Positions 46,586 through 56,109 of a DNA stretch of 64,000 nucleotides are shown piece by piece; position 1 is the stretch's first letter; each line of letters starts with the position of its first letter. Below the pieces are notes generated by a model, which saw nothing but the letters and a program-made list of their open reading frames with translations, did no database searches and was not told the origin of the DNA. Origin of the DNA: an uncultured Bacilli bacterium (GTDB taxonomy: Bacteria; Bacillota_I; Bacilli_A; RF39; UBA660); assembly GCA_934101425.1 (NCBI GenBank), contig CAKOQQ010000001.1:124001-188000 (forward strand). The letters run 5' to 3'. The position numbers and the translations under genes were made by a program.

Positions 46586-47578
46586 ATGGAAAAGATTAAG
46601 AATTTAAAAGTGAACATGGAAGCTAAAATATTAGCGGCTTCTAATGTTGTTATAGTTCCACATAATGGTATTGATTTTGATGCTATTGGTTCTGCTGTAG
46701 GTTTATCCTCTATTGTTAGAAAGTTAAAGAAACAACCTATAATAGTGGTTGATGATCCTATATATAAAATGGATCATGGAGTAGGTTTAGTAATAGAAGG
46801 TGCTAAAAAAGAAACTATTATTCTAACACGTGAAAAATATTTACAAGCTAAAGATGATAAAGATTTATATATATTAACTGATGTTAATAAATCATATATG
46901 GTAAGTATACCAGAATGTTTAGGTAATCCTGATAATGTAATTATTATTGATCATCATAATGAAGATGATAAAACAGTATTATCTAATGAAAAGTGTATAG
47001 ATCCATCTATGTCTAGTGCATCAGAAATAGTACTTCATTTATTATCATTATTTAAATGTAAGTGCTCTGTTGATTCTGCAAATTATTTGCTTACTGGTAT
47101 ATATTTAGATACTAATAAATTAACTAAAAATGTAACTCCTAATACGATGAAAGCTGTTGCTAAGCTTCTTGAAATGGGAGCTAGTATAAATGTAGTTACT
47201 GATTTATTAAGTGAAGATTTCTTTAGTGATAGAAGAGTGCAAAGTTTAGTAAGCAGAGCAAAAATAGATACTTATAGCATTGCTACTATACTTGCTGAAG
47301 AATCTGAATTTTATACTAAAGAAGAGCTGGCTAAAGCAGCTGATTATTTACTTAAATATAGAGTAGATGCAGCATTTGCAATTGGGAAAATAGATGATGA
47401 TACTATTTCAATAAGTGCTAGAAGTAAAGAAAGAATAAATGTAGGAGAAGTTATGAGTGAATTAGAAGGTGGAGGAAATAGATATTCTGCCGCTACTAAA
47501 CTTAGTAACATTTCTATTGAAGAAGTAGGAAAAAGATTAGTAAAACTTTTAACACCAAAGAGTTATGTGGAAAATTAA
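46586..47578 (+). CDS. DHH/DHHA1 phosphoesterase, GdpP-like (probable c-di-AMP phosphodiesterase)
   Basis: ATG 46586 follows GAGGG. The 330-residue protein has the DHH motifs NGIDFDAIGSAVGL, LTDVN, IIIDHHN and SSASEIVLHLL, with GIYLDTNKL, then a DHHA1 domain ending ARSKERINVGEVMSELEGGGNRYSAATKL. These match the C-terminal half of GdpP better than NrnA. Unlike GdpP it has no membrane helices, PAS or GGDEF domain, so it is a free-standing catalytic module. It probably hydrolyses c-di-AMP to pApA; pApA or oligoribonucleotide cleavage is the alternative. Confidence 0.85.
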   Translation: MEKIKNLKVNMEAKILAASNVVIVPHNGIDFDAIGSAVGLSSIVRKLKKQPIIVVDDPIYKMDHGVGLVIEGAKKETIILTREKYLQAKDDKDLYILTDVNKSYMVSIPECLGNPDNVIIIDHHNEDDKTVLSNEKCIDPSMSSASEIVLHLLSLFKCKCSVDSANYLLTGIYLDTNKLTKNVTPNTMKAVAKLLEMGASINVVTDLLSEDFFSDRRVQSLVSRAKIDTYSIATILAEESEFYTKEELAKAADYLLKYRVDAAFAIGKIDDDTISISARSKERINVGEVMSELEGGGNRYSAATKLSNISIEEVGKRLVKLLTPKSYVEN

Positions 47579-47600
47579 AAAGAGACTTGTCTCTTTTTTT
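47577..47600 (+). terminator. Intrinsic terminator after the GdpP-like gene
   Basis: AAAAAGAGA/TCTCTTTTT stem with a CTTG loop, then T run. Confidence 0.8.
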
Positions 47601-47655
47601 GTTTACATATTGTGTAAATATATAGTTATTTTTATTTAATAATAATAAAAAAAGA

Positions 47656-47724
47656 TGGTAAAATAAAAATAAGAGGAAATGATGAGAGCTTGTTCAAATA
47701 AATAAGAAACTAAGTTTCTTTTTT
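47656..47724 (+). promoter_or_regulatory. pgi leader: promoter, tiny leader peptide and attenuator-like hairpin
   Basis: An extended -10 TGGTAAAAT (47656-47664) is followed by AGAGG and a short reading frame MRACSNK (47682-47705). Its stop codon overlaps the base of hairpin AAGAAAC-TAA-GTTTCTT (47704-47720), which has a T6 tail. A transcript from this promoter would meet the terminator before pgi, so read-through is needed. The order of peptide, terminator and gene is that of an attenuator, but the trigger is unknown and the peptide has no run of one amino acid. Confidence 0.4.
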
Positions 47725-47741
47725 ATTATAAAGGAGGAAAT

Positions 47742-48896
47742 ATGATAAAATGTGATTTTAGTAGAAGTTACATAGATGCTTCAAAATATAATGAACTATT
47801 TAAAAGAAAAGATGAAATATATAATTTGCTTTTAAATGATCCTATGAATGGTTGGATAAATGAAGTTTCAACTTCTTTAATAGAGGATATTAAAGTAACT
47901 GCAAAGCATGTAAAAAAAGAATATGATCTAATGATAGTAATAGGTATTGGAGGATCTTTTTTAGGTAGTTTAGCGTTTAACAATTTATTTAAGAAAAAAT
48001 ATAATGATAATACTTTTAAAATTATATATGTGGGGTCTACTTTATCTAGTAGTGATACTAATGATTTAATAGAGTATTTAAAAAATAAAAAATTTTGTAT
48101 CAATGTTATAAGTAAAAGTGGTAATACATTAGAAACTAATATTATGTATAATAAATTTAAAGAAGTATTAAAAGAAAAATGTAATGATATAAGTAAACAT
48201 ATTATAATAAGTACTAATAGTAGTGAAGGAAAATTAAGAGAAGAAGTGGTAATTAATAATTATAAAATGTTTGTGCTTCCAGACAATATTGGTGGAAGAT
48301 TTTCCTTTATTACAGCAGCTCATTTATTTCCATTAGCACTAAATTATAATATAGATGATATAATAAATGGCTATTATAGTGGAAAAAGTTTAAAAGAAGA
48401 GGCATTTAAGTATGCAATAACTAGAAATTTATTATTTAATTGTGGAAAACATGTGGAAAACTATGTTGGAGATAATGAAAATATGATTTATTTCTTTGAA
48501 TGGCTAAAACAATTATTTGGTGAATCAGAAGGTAAAAATAATAAAGGCGTTTTACCTATTTCTACTATATTTCCAAGAGACTTACATTCATTAGGACAAT
48601 TTATACAAGATGGTAATAAAATTATTTTTGAAACTTTTATAACTTTTAAAGATAAAAATGAAGAGTTAGATAAAATTAGCAATTTAATTATTACATCGGC
48701 TATGAAAGCTCATTATGATGGTAATGTACCTATAATAAATATAGAACTAGATAGTTTAAATGAAAAAAATATTGCTATGCTTATTTATTTCTTTCTACTT
48801 GCAGCATCATTTTCAGCTTATTTATTTGATGTTTATCCATTTGATCAACCTGGTGTTGAAGTATATAAAAGTGAAATTAGTAAAAACTATAATTAA
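47742..48896 (+). CDS. pgi: Glucose-6-phosphate isomerase
   Basis: The 384-residue enzyme has both family signatures: DNIGGRFSFITAAHLFP and the C-terminal FDQPGVEVYK. It also has IGIGGSFLGS (phosphate binding) and SKSGNTLETN. The catalytic Glu is in GESEG. It is shorter than Bacillus Pgi (about 450), mainly by loss of N-terminal and loop segments. It interconverts glucose-6-P and fructose-6-P. An AAGGAGG lies just before the ATG. The same 17-bp hairpin core flanks the gene on both sides. Confidence 0.96.
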   Translation: MIKCDFSRSYIDASKYNELFKRKDEIYNLLLNDPMNGWINEVSTSLIEDIKVTAKHVKKEYDLMIVIGIGGSFLGSLAFNNLFKKKYNDNTFKIIYVGSTLSSSDTNDLIEYLKNKKFCINVISKSGNTLETNIMYNKFKEVLKEKCNDISKHIIISTNSSEGKLREEVVINNYKMFVLPDNIGGRFSFITAAHLFPLALNYNIDDIINGYYSGKSLKEEAFKYAITRNLLFNCGKHVENYVGDNENMIYFFEWLKQLFGESEGKNNKGVLPISTIFPRDLHSLGQFIQDGNKIIFETFITFKDKNEELDKISNLIITSAMKAHYDGNVPIINIELDSLNEKNIAMLIYFFLLAASFSAYLFDVYPFDQPGVEVYKSEISKNYN

Positions 48897-48919
48897 CAAG
48901 AAACTAAGTTTCTTGTTTT
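48896..48919 (+). terminator. Intrinsic terminator after pgi
   Basis: ACAAGAAAC-TAA-GTTTCTTGT plus T run. The core AAGAAACTAAGTTTCTT is identical to the hairpin in the pgi leader. Confidence 0.8.
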
Positions 48920-48941
48920 ACTTTATAAAAAATGCTAAAAT
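48913..48941 (+). promoter_or_regulatory. Probable uvrB promoter
   Basis: TTGTTT (48913-48918), 17-bp spacer ending TGC, TAAAAT (48936-48941). Confidence 0.5.
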
Positions 48942-48975
48942 ATATGTGTTTTACGTGATATAGAAAGGTGATACT

Positions 48976-50913
48976 ATGTTTGAATTAGTTTCTAAGTATA
49001 GCCCTAGTGGTGATCAGCCAGAGGCTATTAAAAGTTTAGTAAATGGTATAAATAGTGGTAAAAAAGAGCAAGTGTTATTAGGTGCTACTGGTACTGGTAA
49101 GACATTTACCATGGCTAATGTTATAAAAGAAACAAATAAAAAGACTTTAGTTTTAGCTCATAATAAAACATTAGCAGGACAACTATATAGTGAATTAAAA
49201 GAATTATTTCCTAATAACCATGTATGTTATTTTGTTTCATATTATGATTATTATCAACCAGAAGCTTATGTAGCTAAAACTGATACTTATATTGAAAAAG
49301 ATGCCTCTATAAATGATGAAATAGATGAACTTAGACATTATGCAACATCTATGTTACTTAATTATGATGATGTTATAGTAGTAGCTTCTGTATCTTGTAT
49401 ATATGGTATTGGTGAAATAGAAGAATATAAAAATAAGATGCTTACATTATCAGTCGGTGATATATTAGAAATCGATTATGTAACTGAAAGATTAGTTGAA
49501 ATGTTATATGAACGAAATAATATAGATTTTAAAAGAGGTACGTTTAGATTAAGAGGAGATGTTCTTGAAATTATTCCAGCTAATGAACATGCAAAAGGTA
49601 TAAGAATAGAGTTTTTTGGAGACACCATAGATAAAATAAGCGAAATAGATGTTTTAACAGGTAAAAGATTAGTTAATAAAAAAAGTGTATCCATTTTTCC
49701 TGCAAGCCACTTTGTTACAAGTGAAGAAAAACTAAAGAAAGCAATCGTTAATATAAGGGAAGAACTAGAAGATAGGCTTAAGTATTTTAAAGAAAATAAT
49801 AAATTATTAGAATATCAAAGACTAAAAGAAAGAACTAATTATGATTTAGAAATGCTTAGTGAAACTGGGTTTTGTAGAGGTGTAGAAAATTATTCTAGAC
49901 ATTTAGCTCTTAAAAAAGAGGGAGAAACACCTACTACTTTAATGGATTTCTTTGGTGATGATTATTTACTTTTTATAGATGAATCACATGTTACTTTACC
50001 TCAAGTAAAAGGTATGTTTAATGGTGATCAAGCTAGAAAAAGTGTATTAGTTGATTATGGATTTAGACTTCCTAGTGCTAAAGATAATAGACCACTTAAG
50101 TTTTCTGAGTTTGAAAATAAAATAAGTAAAGTTATATATGTATCAGCTACTCCTGGTGATTATGAATTATCTAAAGTAGATAAAGTAGTTGAACAAATAA
50201 TTAGACCTACAGGATTACTTGATCCTAAAATAGAAGTAAGAGCATCTTTAGGACAAATTGATGACTTGGTTGGTGAAATAAATAAACAAATAGATAAAAA
50301 AGAAAGAACTCTTATAACTACACTTACTATTCGTATGGCAGAAGAATTAACTAATTATTTGAAGAAATTAGATATTAAAGTTGCATATTTACACAATGAA
50401 GTAAAAACTTTAGAAAGAACTAAAATAATAAGAGATTTAAGAATTGGTAAATATGATGTCTTAATTGGAATAAACTTACTTAGAGAGGGTATTGATATAC
50501 CTGAAGTTAGTTTAGTAGCTATTATGGATGCTGACAAACAAGGCTTTTTAAGAAGTGAAAGAAGTTTAATTCAAACTATAGGGAGAGCATCTAGAAATGC
50601 AAATGGTAGAGTTCTTATGTATGCGGATACTATTTCAGAAGCAATGGATATAGCAATAAAAGAAACAGAAAGAAGAAGAAGTATTCAAGAAGCGTATAAT
50701 AAAGAACATAATATTGTTCCAAAAACTATTAATAAGAAAATAAGTGAATATATATCTAATATTGATACTAAGAAAGAAGAAAAAGTAAGTAAGCGTGATA
50801 CTAAAAAGATGATTGTTGAAATTGAAAATGAAATGAGAGAAGCTGCTAAAAATCTTGATTTTGAAAGAGCTATGGAACTTCGTGATATATTGTTTGAATT
50901 AAAAAGTGAATAA
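48976..50913 (+). CDS. uvrB: Excinuclease ABC subunit B
   Basis: The 645-residue helicase-like protein has Walker [14 protein letters not shown], the beta-hairpin region [22 protein letters not shown] (motif II), the C-terminal helicase motifs ([23 protein letters not shown]) and the C-terminal UVR motif that binds UvrC ([23 protein letters not shown]). It verifies damage handed over by UvrA. uvrA is not adjacent here, unlike in many Bacillota. Confidence 0.98.
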   Translation: MFELVSKYSPSGDQPEAIKSLVNGINSGKKEQVLLGATGTGKTFTMANVIKETNKKTLVLAHNKTLAGQLYSELKELFPNNHVCYFVSYYDYYQPEAYVAKTDTYIEKDASINDEIDELRHYATSMLLNYDDVIVVASVSCIYGIGEIEEYKNKMLTLSVGDILEIDYVTERLVEMLYERNNIDFKRGTFRLRGDVLEIIPANEHAKGIRIEFFGDTIDKISEIDVLTGKRLVNKKSVSIFPASHFVTSEEKLKKAIVNIREELEDRLKYFKENNKLLEYQRLKERTNYDLEMLSETGFCRGVENYSRHLALKKEGETPTTLMDFFGDDYLLFIDESHVTLPQVKGMFNGDQARKSVLVDYGFRLPSAKDNRPLKFSEFENKISKVIYVSATPGDYELSKVDKVVEQIIRPTGLLDPKIEVRASLGQIDDLVGEINKQIDKKERTLITTLTIRMAEELTNYLKKLDIKVAYLHNEVKTLERTKIIRDLRIGKYDVLIGINLLREGIDIPEVSLVAIMDADKQGFLRSERSLIQTIGRASRNANGRVLMYADTISEAMDIAIKETERRRSIQEAYNKEHNIVPKTINKKISEYISNIDTKKEEKVSKRDTKKMIVEIENEMREAAKNLDFERAMELRDILFELKSE

Positions 50914-50922
50914 TGATATAAT
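50894..50922 (+). promoter_or_regulatory. Promoter of the YvlD-like/lgt/trxB operon
   Basis: TTGAAT (50894-50899), 17-bp spacer ending TGA, TATAAT (50917-50922). The -35 lies inside the 3' end of uvrB. Confidence 0.7.
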
Positions 50923-50938
50923 TAAATAGGAGATTATT

Positions 50939-51313
50939 ATGAATGATATAAAAACTTTAATTTTAAAATATGTGTGTTATACATTAGTATTATTACTTGT
51001 ATCATATTTATTTGAATCATTTAATTTTGATAGTAATTGGTGGGTTTTATTAGCATCATTTGTTGTATTTATACTAAATGTTACAATAAAACCAATATTA
51101 GTATGGTTAACATTACCAATTACCGGAGTTACTTATGGAATTTTCTATTTTGTGATAAACCTAATAATATTAAAAGTAACTGATTGGATATTACTAAGTC
51201 ATTTTGATATAAAAGGTATTATTGCTCCATTTTTTATAGCAATATTTATATCAATAATAAATATGCTTATGGAAATGTTTATAGTAATACCAATTAAAGA
51301 GAGGTGTAAATAA
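50939..51313 (+). CDS. YvlD/phage holin superfamily IV membrane protein
   Basis: The 124-residue protein has four hydrophobic segments (about 10-26, 33-50, 58-85, 95-118). The NWWVLLASFVVFILNVTIKPIL and LPITGVTYGIFYFVINLIIL segments are typical of the YvlD family, often labelled phage holin though found in cellular envelope-stress operons. Its stop overlaps the lgt start (TAATG). The role is unknown. Confidence 0.85.
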   Translation: MNDIKTLILKYVCYTLVLLLVSYLFESFNFDSNWWVLLASFVVFILNVTIKPILVWLTLPITGVTYGIFYFVINLIILKVTDWILLSHFDIKGIIAPFFIAIFISIINMLMEMFIVIPIKERCK

Positions 51314-52209
51314 TGAATGGTGTAGCTTTTTCTATAGGACCAGTATCTGTTTATTGGTATTCTATATTTATTATGATTGGTGCTTTAATTGCCTTTTTCT
51401 TAATAACTATTGAAAGTAAAAGATTTGATATACCTGACAACTTTGTAGAAAATTTAGCTTTTTATGGTTTAATTATAGGAATTATAGGTGCTAGAATATA
51501 TTATTGTATATTTGAACATGATTCATTTAGTAGTTTTATAGATGTATTTAAAATATGGGAAGGAGGACTTGCTATTCATGGAGGACTTATAGCAGGACTA
51601 CTTTGGGTAATATTTTATTGTAAGAAAATGCGTGTAAAAGTACTTAGAATGTTAGATATAATTGTAGTTGGACTAATACTTTCACAAGCTATTGGAAGAT
51701 GGGGAAATTTCACTAATCAAGAAGCTTTTGGTAGATTAGTTAATTATAATGAAGTAAAAGATAAAGAAGTACTTAGTAGTGAAGATTTAGAAAATCAAAG
51801 AAAGACTTTAAAGAAATTTTTAATACCTGATTTTATTGTAGATAATATGTTAATAGATTCATCAATCAATTATAAAGCTGAAGTAAAAGGATATTATCAA
51901 CCAACATTCTTATATGAATCACTTTGGTGTTTAACTGGTTTTGTAATTTTAATTTTAATTAGAAGATATAAATATTTAAAATTAGGTCAACTTACTTGTT
52001 CATATTTGATTTGGTATGGATTAGGTAGATTCTTTATAGAATCACTAAGAATGGATAGTTTGATGTTAGGAAATATTAGGGTAGCACAATTAGTATCTAT
52101 AGCTATGATAATAACTGGAATTGTACTTATTATAGTATTTAATAGAGGGTCTAAATTTAAAAATCTATATAATAATGCGAGTGAAACAATAGATGCTCAA
52201 AAATCATAA
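51313..52209 (+). CDS. lgt: Prolipoprotein diacylglyceryl transferase
   Basis: The 298-residue polytopic enzyme has the Lgt signatures IWEGGLAIHGGLIAGLL (catalytic-region His) and SQAIGRWGNFTNQEAFG, plus YQPTFLYESLWCL. It transfers diacylglycerol to the lipobox cysteine of lipoproteins such as the YidC at the window start. It overlaps trxB by 17 bases. Confidence 0.96.
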   Translation: MNGVAFSIGPVSVYWYSIFIMIGALIAFFLITIESKRFDIPDNFVENLAFYGLIIGIIGARIYYCIFEHDSFSSFIDVFKIWEGGLAIHGGLIAGLLWVIFYCKKMRVKVLRMLDIIVVGLILSQAIGRWGNFTNQEAFGRLVNYNEVKDKEVLSSEDLENQRKTLKKFLIPDFIVDNMLIDSSINYKAEVKGYYQPTFLYESLWCLTGFVILILIRRYKYLKLGQLTCSYLIWYGLGRFFIESLRMDSLMLGNIRVAQLVSIAMIITGIVLIIVFNRGSKFKNLYNNASETIDAQKS

Positions 52210-53062
52210 AGATGTAATTATTATAGGAGCTGGGGTATCTGGAATGACCTCAGCTATTTATTTAAAAAGATTTAATTTAGATGTCCTTTTAATTGAAAGC
52301 AAGTACCCTGGTGGTCAAATGACTAAAACTGATATAATAGAAAACTATCCTGGATTTATAAGTATTGATGGTTTTTCACTTAGTGAAAAAATATTTGAAC
52401 AAGTAAAAAATTTAAATATAGATTATGTAAATGAAGAAGTAATTAGTATAGATGAAAAAAATTTAGAAGTTGTAACTGAAAATAAAATTTATACAGCTAA
52501 AAAAATTATAATCGCTACTGGTAGAAAACCTAAAAAGCTAGGTATTGAAGATAATTACATAAATAAAGGTGTAAGTTACTGTGCAATATGTGATGGAGCT
52601 TTATATAAACATAAAATAGTAGCAGTAGTAGGTAGTGGTGATTCAGCGGTTTCAAGTGCAATATATTTATCCAAAATATGTAAAGAAGTATATTTATTAG
52701 TAAGAAAAGACACTTTAAAAGCAAAAGATTATTTAGTAAGTAAACTAAATGAAAAAGTAAAAATATTATTTAATAAAAATGTTACTAATTTATATGGTGA
52801 AGATAAACTAGAATATGTGGAACTAAATAATCACGATAAATTAAATGTAGACGGTTTATTTATCTATATAGGCTCAATTCCTAATACAAATATTATAAAT
52901 GTAGATAAAGAAAACGGATATATATTAGTAGATGATAAGATGAAGACTAGTAATCCAAATATATATGCATGTGGTGATGTAATAAAGAAAGATGTTTATC
53001 AAATAACTACTGCTATATCAGATGCTACTATAGCTTCTATAAACTGTAGTAAAGAATTATAA
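52193..53062 (+). CDS. trxB: Thioredoxin reductase (NADPH)
   Basis: The 289-residue flavoprotein has the FAD motif IIIGAGVSGMTSAIYLKR, the redox-active YCAICDGAL (CxxC), the NADPH motif VVGSGDSAVSSAIYL, and the C-terminal FAD motif YACGDV. It regenerates reduced thioredoxin. It is slightly shorter than usual (about 310). The lgt-trxB-yvcK-whiA order is shared with Bacillus, where other genes are interspersed. Confidence 0.95.
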   Translation: MLKNHKDVIIIGAGVSGMTSAIYLKRFNLDVLLIESKYPGGQMTKTDIIENYPGFISIDGFSLSEKIFEQVKNLNIDYVNEEVISIDEKNLEVVTENKIYTAKKIIIATGRKPKKLGIEDNYINKGVSYCAICDGALYKHKIVAVVGSGDSAVSSAIYLSKICKEVYLLVRKDTLKAKDYLVSKLNEKVKILFNKNVTNLYGEDKLEYVELNNHDKLNVDGLFIYIGSIPNTNIINVDKENGYILVDDKMKTSNPNIYACGDVIKKDVYQITTAISDATIASINCSKEL

Positions 53063-53087
53063 TACTTTACAATTTAAATAGCAAAAT

Positions 53088-53119
53088 AATAAAAACAAAG
53101 GAAACTTTGTTTTTATTTT
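53088..53119 (+). terminator. Intrinsic terminator after trxB
   Basis: AATAAAAACAAAG and CTTTGTTTTTATT arms with a GAAA loop. A TATAAT at 53139-53144 just beyond is the likely yvcK -10. Confidence 0.85.
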
Positions 53120-53159
53120 AAATTAATTGATTTTATAGTATAATTATAGTGGTGATATT

Positions 53160-54107
53160 ATGAAAAAAGTTGTAGTATTTGGTGGTGGTACTGGTTTATC
53201 CACATTACTTCGTGGATTAAAAGATTATCCTATAGATATAACAGCAGTAGTATCTGTATGTGATGATGGTAAAAGCACTGGTATTTTAAGACAAGAATTT
53301 AATACTCCAGCAGTTGGTGATATTAGAAGAGTAATTGTTTCATTAGCTGAAACAGAACCATTAGTTGGAGATTTATTTAATTATAGATTTAAAACAAATA
53401 GTGATTTAAACGGTCATACAGTTGGTAATTTGCTTTTAACAGCACTTACTGATATGACCGGCAATCTATCTGATGGTATAGAAGCTCTTGGAAAGGTTTT
53501 GAATTTAAAAGGTAGAGTTTTACCTGTTACTGAAGATAATGTAGTATTAATGGGTAAAATGGAAGATGGTAAAGTTATTGAAGGAGAACATAATATTACT
53601 GAATATAATAGTAATATTTTAGATGTTTATTATAAAGAAAAACCTGTTGTTAATCCTGAGGTAATAGATGCTATAAAAAAAGCTGATTTAATTATCTTAA
53701 GTATGGGAAGTATCTTTACTTCTATAATCCCTAATTTATTATGCAAGGAAGTAGTAAGAGCAATTGATAAATCAAAAGCTAAAGTTATGTATGTATGTAA
53801 TATGATGACACAACCTGGAGAAACTGATCATTTTAGTGTAAGTCATCATGTAAAATTATTAAATAGATATCTTGGAAAGAAAAAAGTTGATATTTTAATT
53901 GCAAATAATGGTAGAATTTCAGAAGATTTGATAAAAAAATATGAAACATTAGAACAAAAAGATCCAGTATATTTAGATATTCAAAATGTTAAGAAGTTAA
54001 AGTTAAAACTAATTTCTAATGATTTTGTTGTAGTAGAAAATGAAATGATTAGACATGATGTTATTAAGTTAGCATTCTATATTTATTCTACTTTATTAAG
54101 AGGTTAA
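53160..54107 (+). CDS. yvcK: YvcK (GlmR/gluconeogenesis factor) family UDP-sugar-binding protein
   Basis: The 315-residue Rossmann protein starts VVVFGGGTGLSTLLRGLK, with VSVCDDGKSTG and NHTVGNLLL-like GHTVGNLLLTAL, and LSMGSIFTSIIPNL later. YvcK/GlmR binds UDP-GlcNAc and, in Bacillus, activates GlmS to direct carbon to peptidoglycan. It is followed at once by whiA. The rapZ (yvcJ) gene that usually precedes it is missing. Confidence 0.96.
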   Translation: MKKVVVFGGGTGLSTLLRGLKDYPIDITAVVSVCDDGKSTGILRQEFNTPAVGDIRRVIVSLAETEPLVGDLFNYRFKTNSDLNGHTVGNLLLTALTDMTGNLSDGIEALGKVLNLKGRVLPVTEDNVVLMGKMEDGKVIEGEHNITEYNSNILDVYYKEKPVVNPEVIDAIKKADLIILSMGSIFTSIIPNLLCKEVVRAIDKSKAKVMYVCNMMTQPGETDHFSVSHHVKLLNRYLGKKKVDILIANNGRISEDLIKKYETLEQKDPVYLDIQNVKKLKLKLISNDFVVVENEMIRHDVIKLAFYIYSTLLRG

Positions 54108-54108
54108 T

Positions 54109-55002
54109 ATGTCTTTTACAGCTGAAGTAAAGAATGAAGTTAGTAAATTAGAACTAAATAAGACAGATTCATTAAGTGAATTATCTGGAATAATGCATGA
54201 ATTTAAGGATTTAAAAGTTACTACTGAAAATGCTAGTGTAGCAAGAAGAATATTTAAAATTGTTAAAGATATATATAAAGTAAATGCTGTTATAACAGTA
54301 CGTAAAGGTTATAACTATCATAAGAATTATATATATATATTAGAAATAAAACAAAAGAAAGATATTATAATTAATGATTTAAGTTTAAATAATCCAATTT
54401 TAGATAATTATTTAGTTGATGATGAATATTTATTAAGAGCGTATTTAAGAGGTTTATTTTTAATTTGTGGTAGTATAAATGATCCTAAAAAGTCTAGATA
54501 TCATTTAGAATTTGTAGTAAATGATTTAGATTATGCTAATTTTATATCAGATAAATTAAATTATTTTAATTTAAATAGTAAAGTAATTAAAAGAGATTTA
54601 AAATATATGGTATATATAAAGGAAGCTGAAAAAATAGGAGATTTTTTAAGAATAATTAATGCTACTTCTGCCGTTTTATATTATGAAGATATAAGAATAT
54701 ATAGAGATCATAAAAACATGACTAATAGACTTAATAATTGTGAACAAGCTAATGTAGATAAAATAATTCAAACTGCTTTTAATCAAGTAAAAGATATAAA
54801 TAAAATAAAAACTGAATTTGGTAGTTTAGATATATTAGATGATAAAACAAGAATTATAGCAGAATATCGCCTTAAGTACCCTGAAGCTTCACTTCAAGAA
54901 TTAAGTGAAATAATAGGCGTTGAGACAGAGTCAAAACTAAGTAAATCGGGAGTATATCATAGAATGAAAAAAATCACTGAAATAGCAGAAAGGATTAAAT
55001 AA
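54109..55002 (+). CDS. whiA: WhiA-family DNA-binding protein
   Basis: The 297-residue protein has a degenerate LAGLIDADG-type N-terminal half (YLLRAYLRGLFLICGSIND) and a C-terminal helix-turn-helix (EASLQELSEIIGVE...SKSGVYHRMKKI). WhiA is a sporulation regulator in Streptomyces and affects division and chromosome segregation in Bacillus. It shares a base with the following gene (TAATG). Confidence 0.96.
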   Translation: MSFTAEVKNEVSKLELNKTDSLSELSGIMHEFKDLKVTTENASVARRIFKIVKDIYKVNAVITVRKGYNYHKNYIYILEIKQKKDIIINDLSLNNPILDNYLVDDEYLLRAYLRGLFLICGSINDPKKSRYHLEFVVNDLDYANFISDKLNYFNLNSKVIKRDLKYMVYIKEAEKIGDFLRIINATSAVLYYEDIRIYRDHKNMTNRLNNCEQANVDKIIQTAFNQVKDINKIKTEFGSLDILDDKTRIIAEYRLKYPEASLQELSEIIGVETESKLSKSGVYHRMKKITEIAERIK

Positions 55003-56018
55003 TGGAAAAGAAGTGTGCTTTAATATCGCTTATTATTAGTGTTTTAGTTGGTATTAGTCTTTATGTAGAAAGTTTTGATTATAATGAAGTAATAGTATAT
55101 ACATTACTTACATTTATAATAATATATTTAATTTGTAGTGTTTCTTCTAATTTTATTTATGATATATTTCGTAATGCTGCTAAAATAAATAGAAAAGAAG
55201 GGGCTAAATATGAAAAGAAAGTTGGTAGTAAATATCTTAGAGAACTACCAGATTATCTTACTCCTGCATTAGTTAGTTTTATTCAAGATGAATCTATTGA
55301 ATATAATAAAGATGTTTTAGCGGCTTTATTAAAACTTATAAATGATGGATACTTAAAAATAGAAAATAATAAGATAGTTAATACAAATAAAGATTATAGT
55401 AACTTATATGAACATGAGAAGTACTTATGTGATGCTATTAAAAATAGAACTGATGTGAAATTTAGTGAATTTAAGGATAATTTAATTATAGATGCAACTA
55501 ATTTAGAATTAGTAACTAAAGCTAGTAATGAAAAATTAATTTATAAGGGTTTATTTAAAATGTTTTCTACAAAACTAATATATATTCCAATATTTATTGT
55601 TTTATGTGCTATTGTATTTATGATTACTACTACTTTTGATAATGAAGTAAGTAATTTTATAGCTTCTAGTATAGTTCTTGTAGTAATATTATTTATTATG
55701 TTTTTACCAGTTATTACAATTATTAGAGCTGGAAAAGGACTTTCATATTTTATAGCAGCAGCTAAGAAAAAAGTAAAATTAAGTGAAAAAGGTAAATTAG
55801 ATCAAGAAAAAATATATATGTTTAAAAATTTCTTAAAAGAATTTACTAGTTTGGATAAGAAAAATACATGTGATATTCACCTGTGGGATGAATATTTGAT
55901 ATATGCTTTAGTTCTTGAAGTTAATAAAAATATATATAATGATGATAAATTAAAAAATATAGTAAATAGTGTTCAACAAATAATAGTATCAGATTTTATG
56001 AATGATGTACTTAGTTAA
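55002..56018 (+). CDS. DUF2207 C-terminal-like membrane protein
   Basis: The 338-residue protein has two membrane helices near the N-terminus (about 7-50) and two more in the middle (about 190-245). The segment LPDYLTPALVSFIQ...LAALLKLINDGYLKIENN and the C-terminal MFKNFLKEFTSL...LWDEYLIYALVLEVNK match the winged-helix and terminal parts of DUF2207. The large extracellular N-terminal domain of that family is absent. The function is unknown. It is translationally coupled to whiA and ends in a terminator. Confidence 0.75.
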   Translation: MEKKCALISLIISVLVGISLYVESFDYNEVIVYTLLTFIIIYLICSVSSNFIYDIFRNAAKINRKEGAKYEKKVGSKYLRELPDYLTPALVSFIQDESIEYNKDVLAALLKLINDGYLKIENNKIVNTNKDYSNLYEHEKYLCDAIKNRTDVKFSEFKDNLIIDATNLELVTKASNEKLIYKGLFKMFSTKLIYIPIFIVLCAIVFMITTTFDNEVSNFIASSIVLVVILFIMFLPVITIIRAGKGLSYFIAAAKKKVKLSEKGKLDQEKIYMFKNFLKEFTSLDKKNTCDIHLWDEYLIYALVLEVNKNIYNDDKLKNIVNSVQQIIVSDFMNDVLS

Positions 56019-56040
56019 ACTACTTATAAAGTAGTTTTTT
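56017..56040 (+). terminator. Intrinsic terminator after the DUF2207-like gene
   Basis: AAACTACTT/AAGTAGTTT stem with an ATA loop and T6. A very similar stem follows the HNH gene at 59312. Confidence 0.8.
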
Positions 56041-56109
56041 GTTGCAAAAATATATTATTAACATAAAATATGATAGTGATAATATTTATCATGAAGAAAG
56101 CAAGTGTAT

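Noticed and set aside
50939..51313. Prophage holin
   Set aside because: Despite the family label there are no phage genes around; the gene is coupled to lgt in a housekeeping operon.
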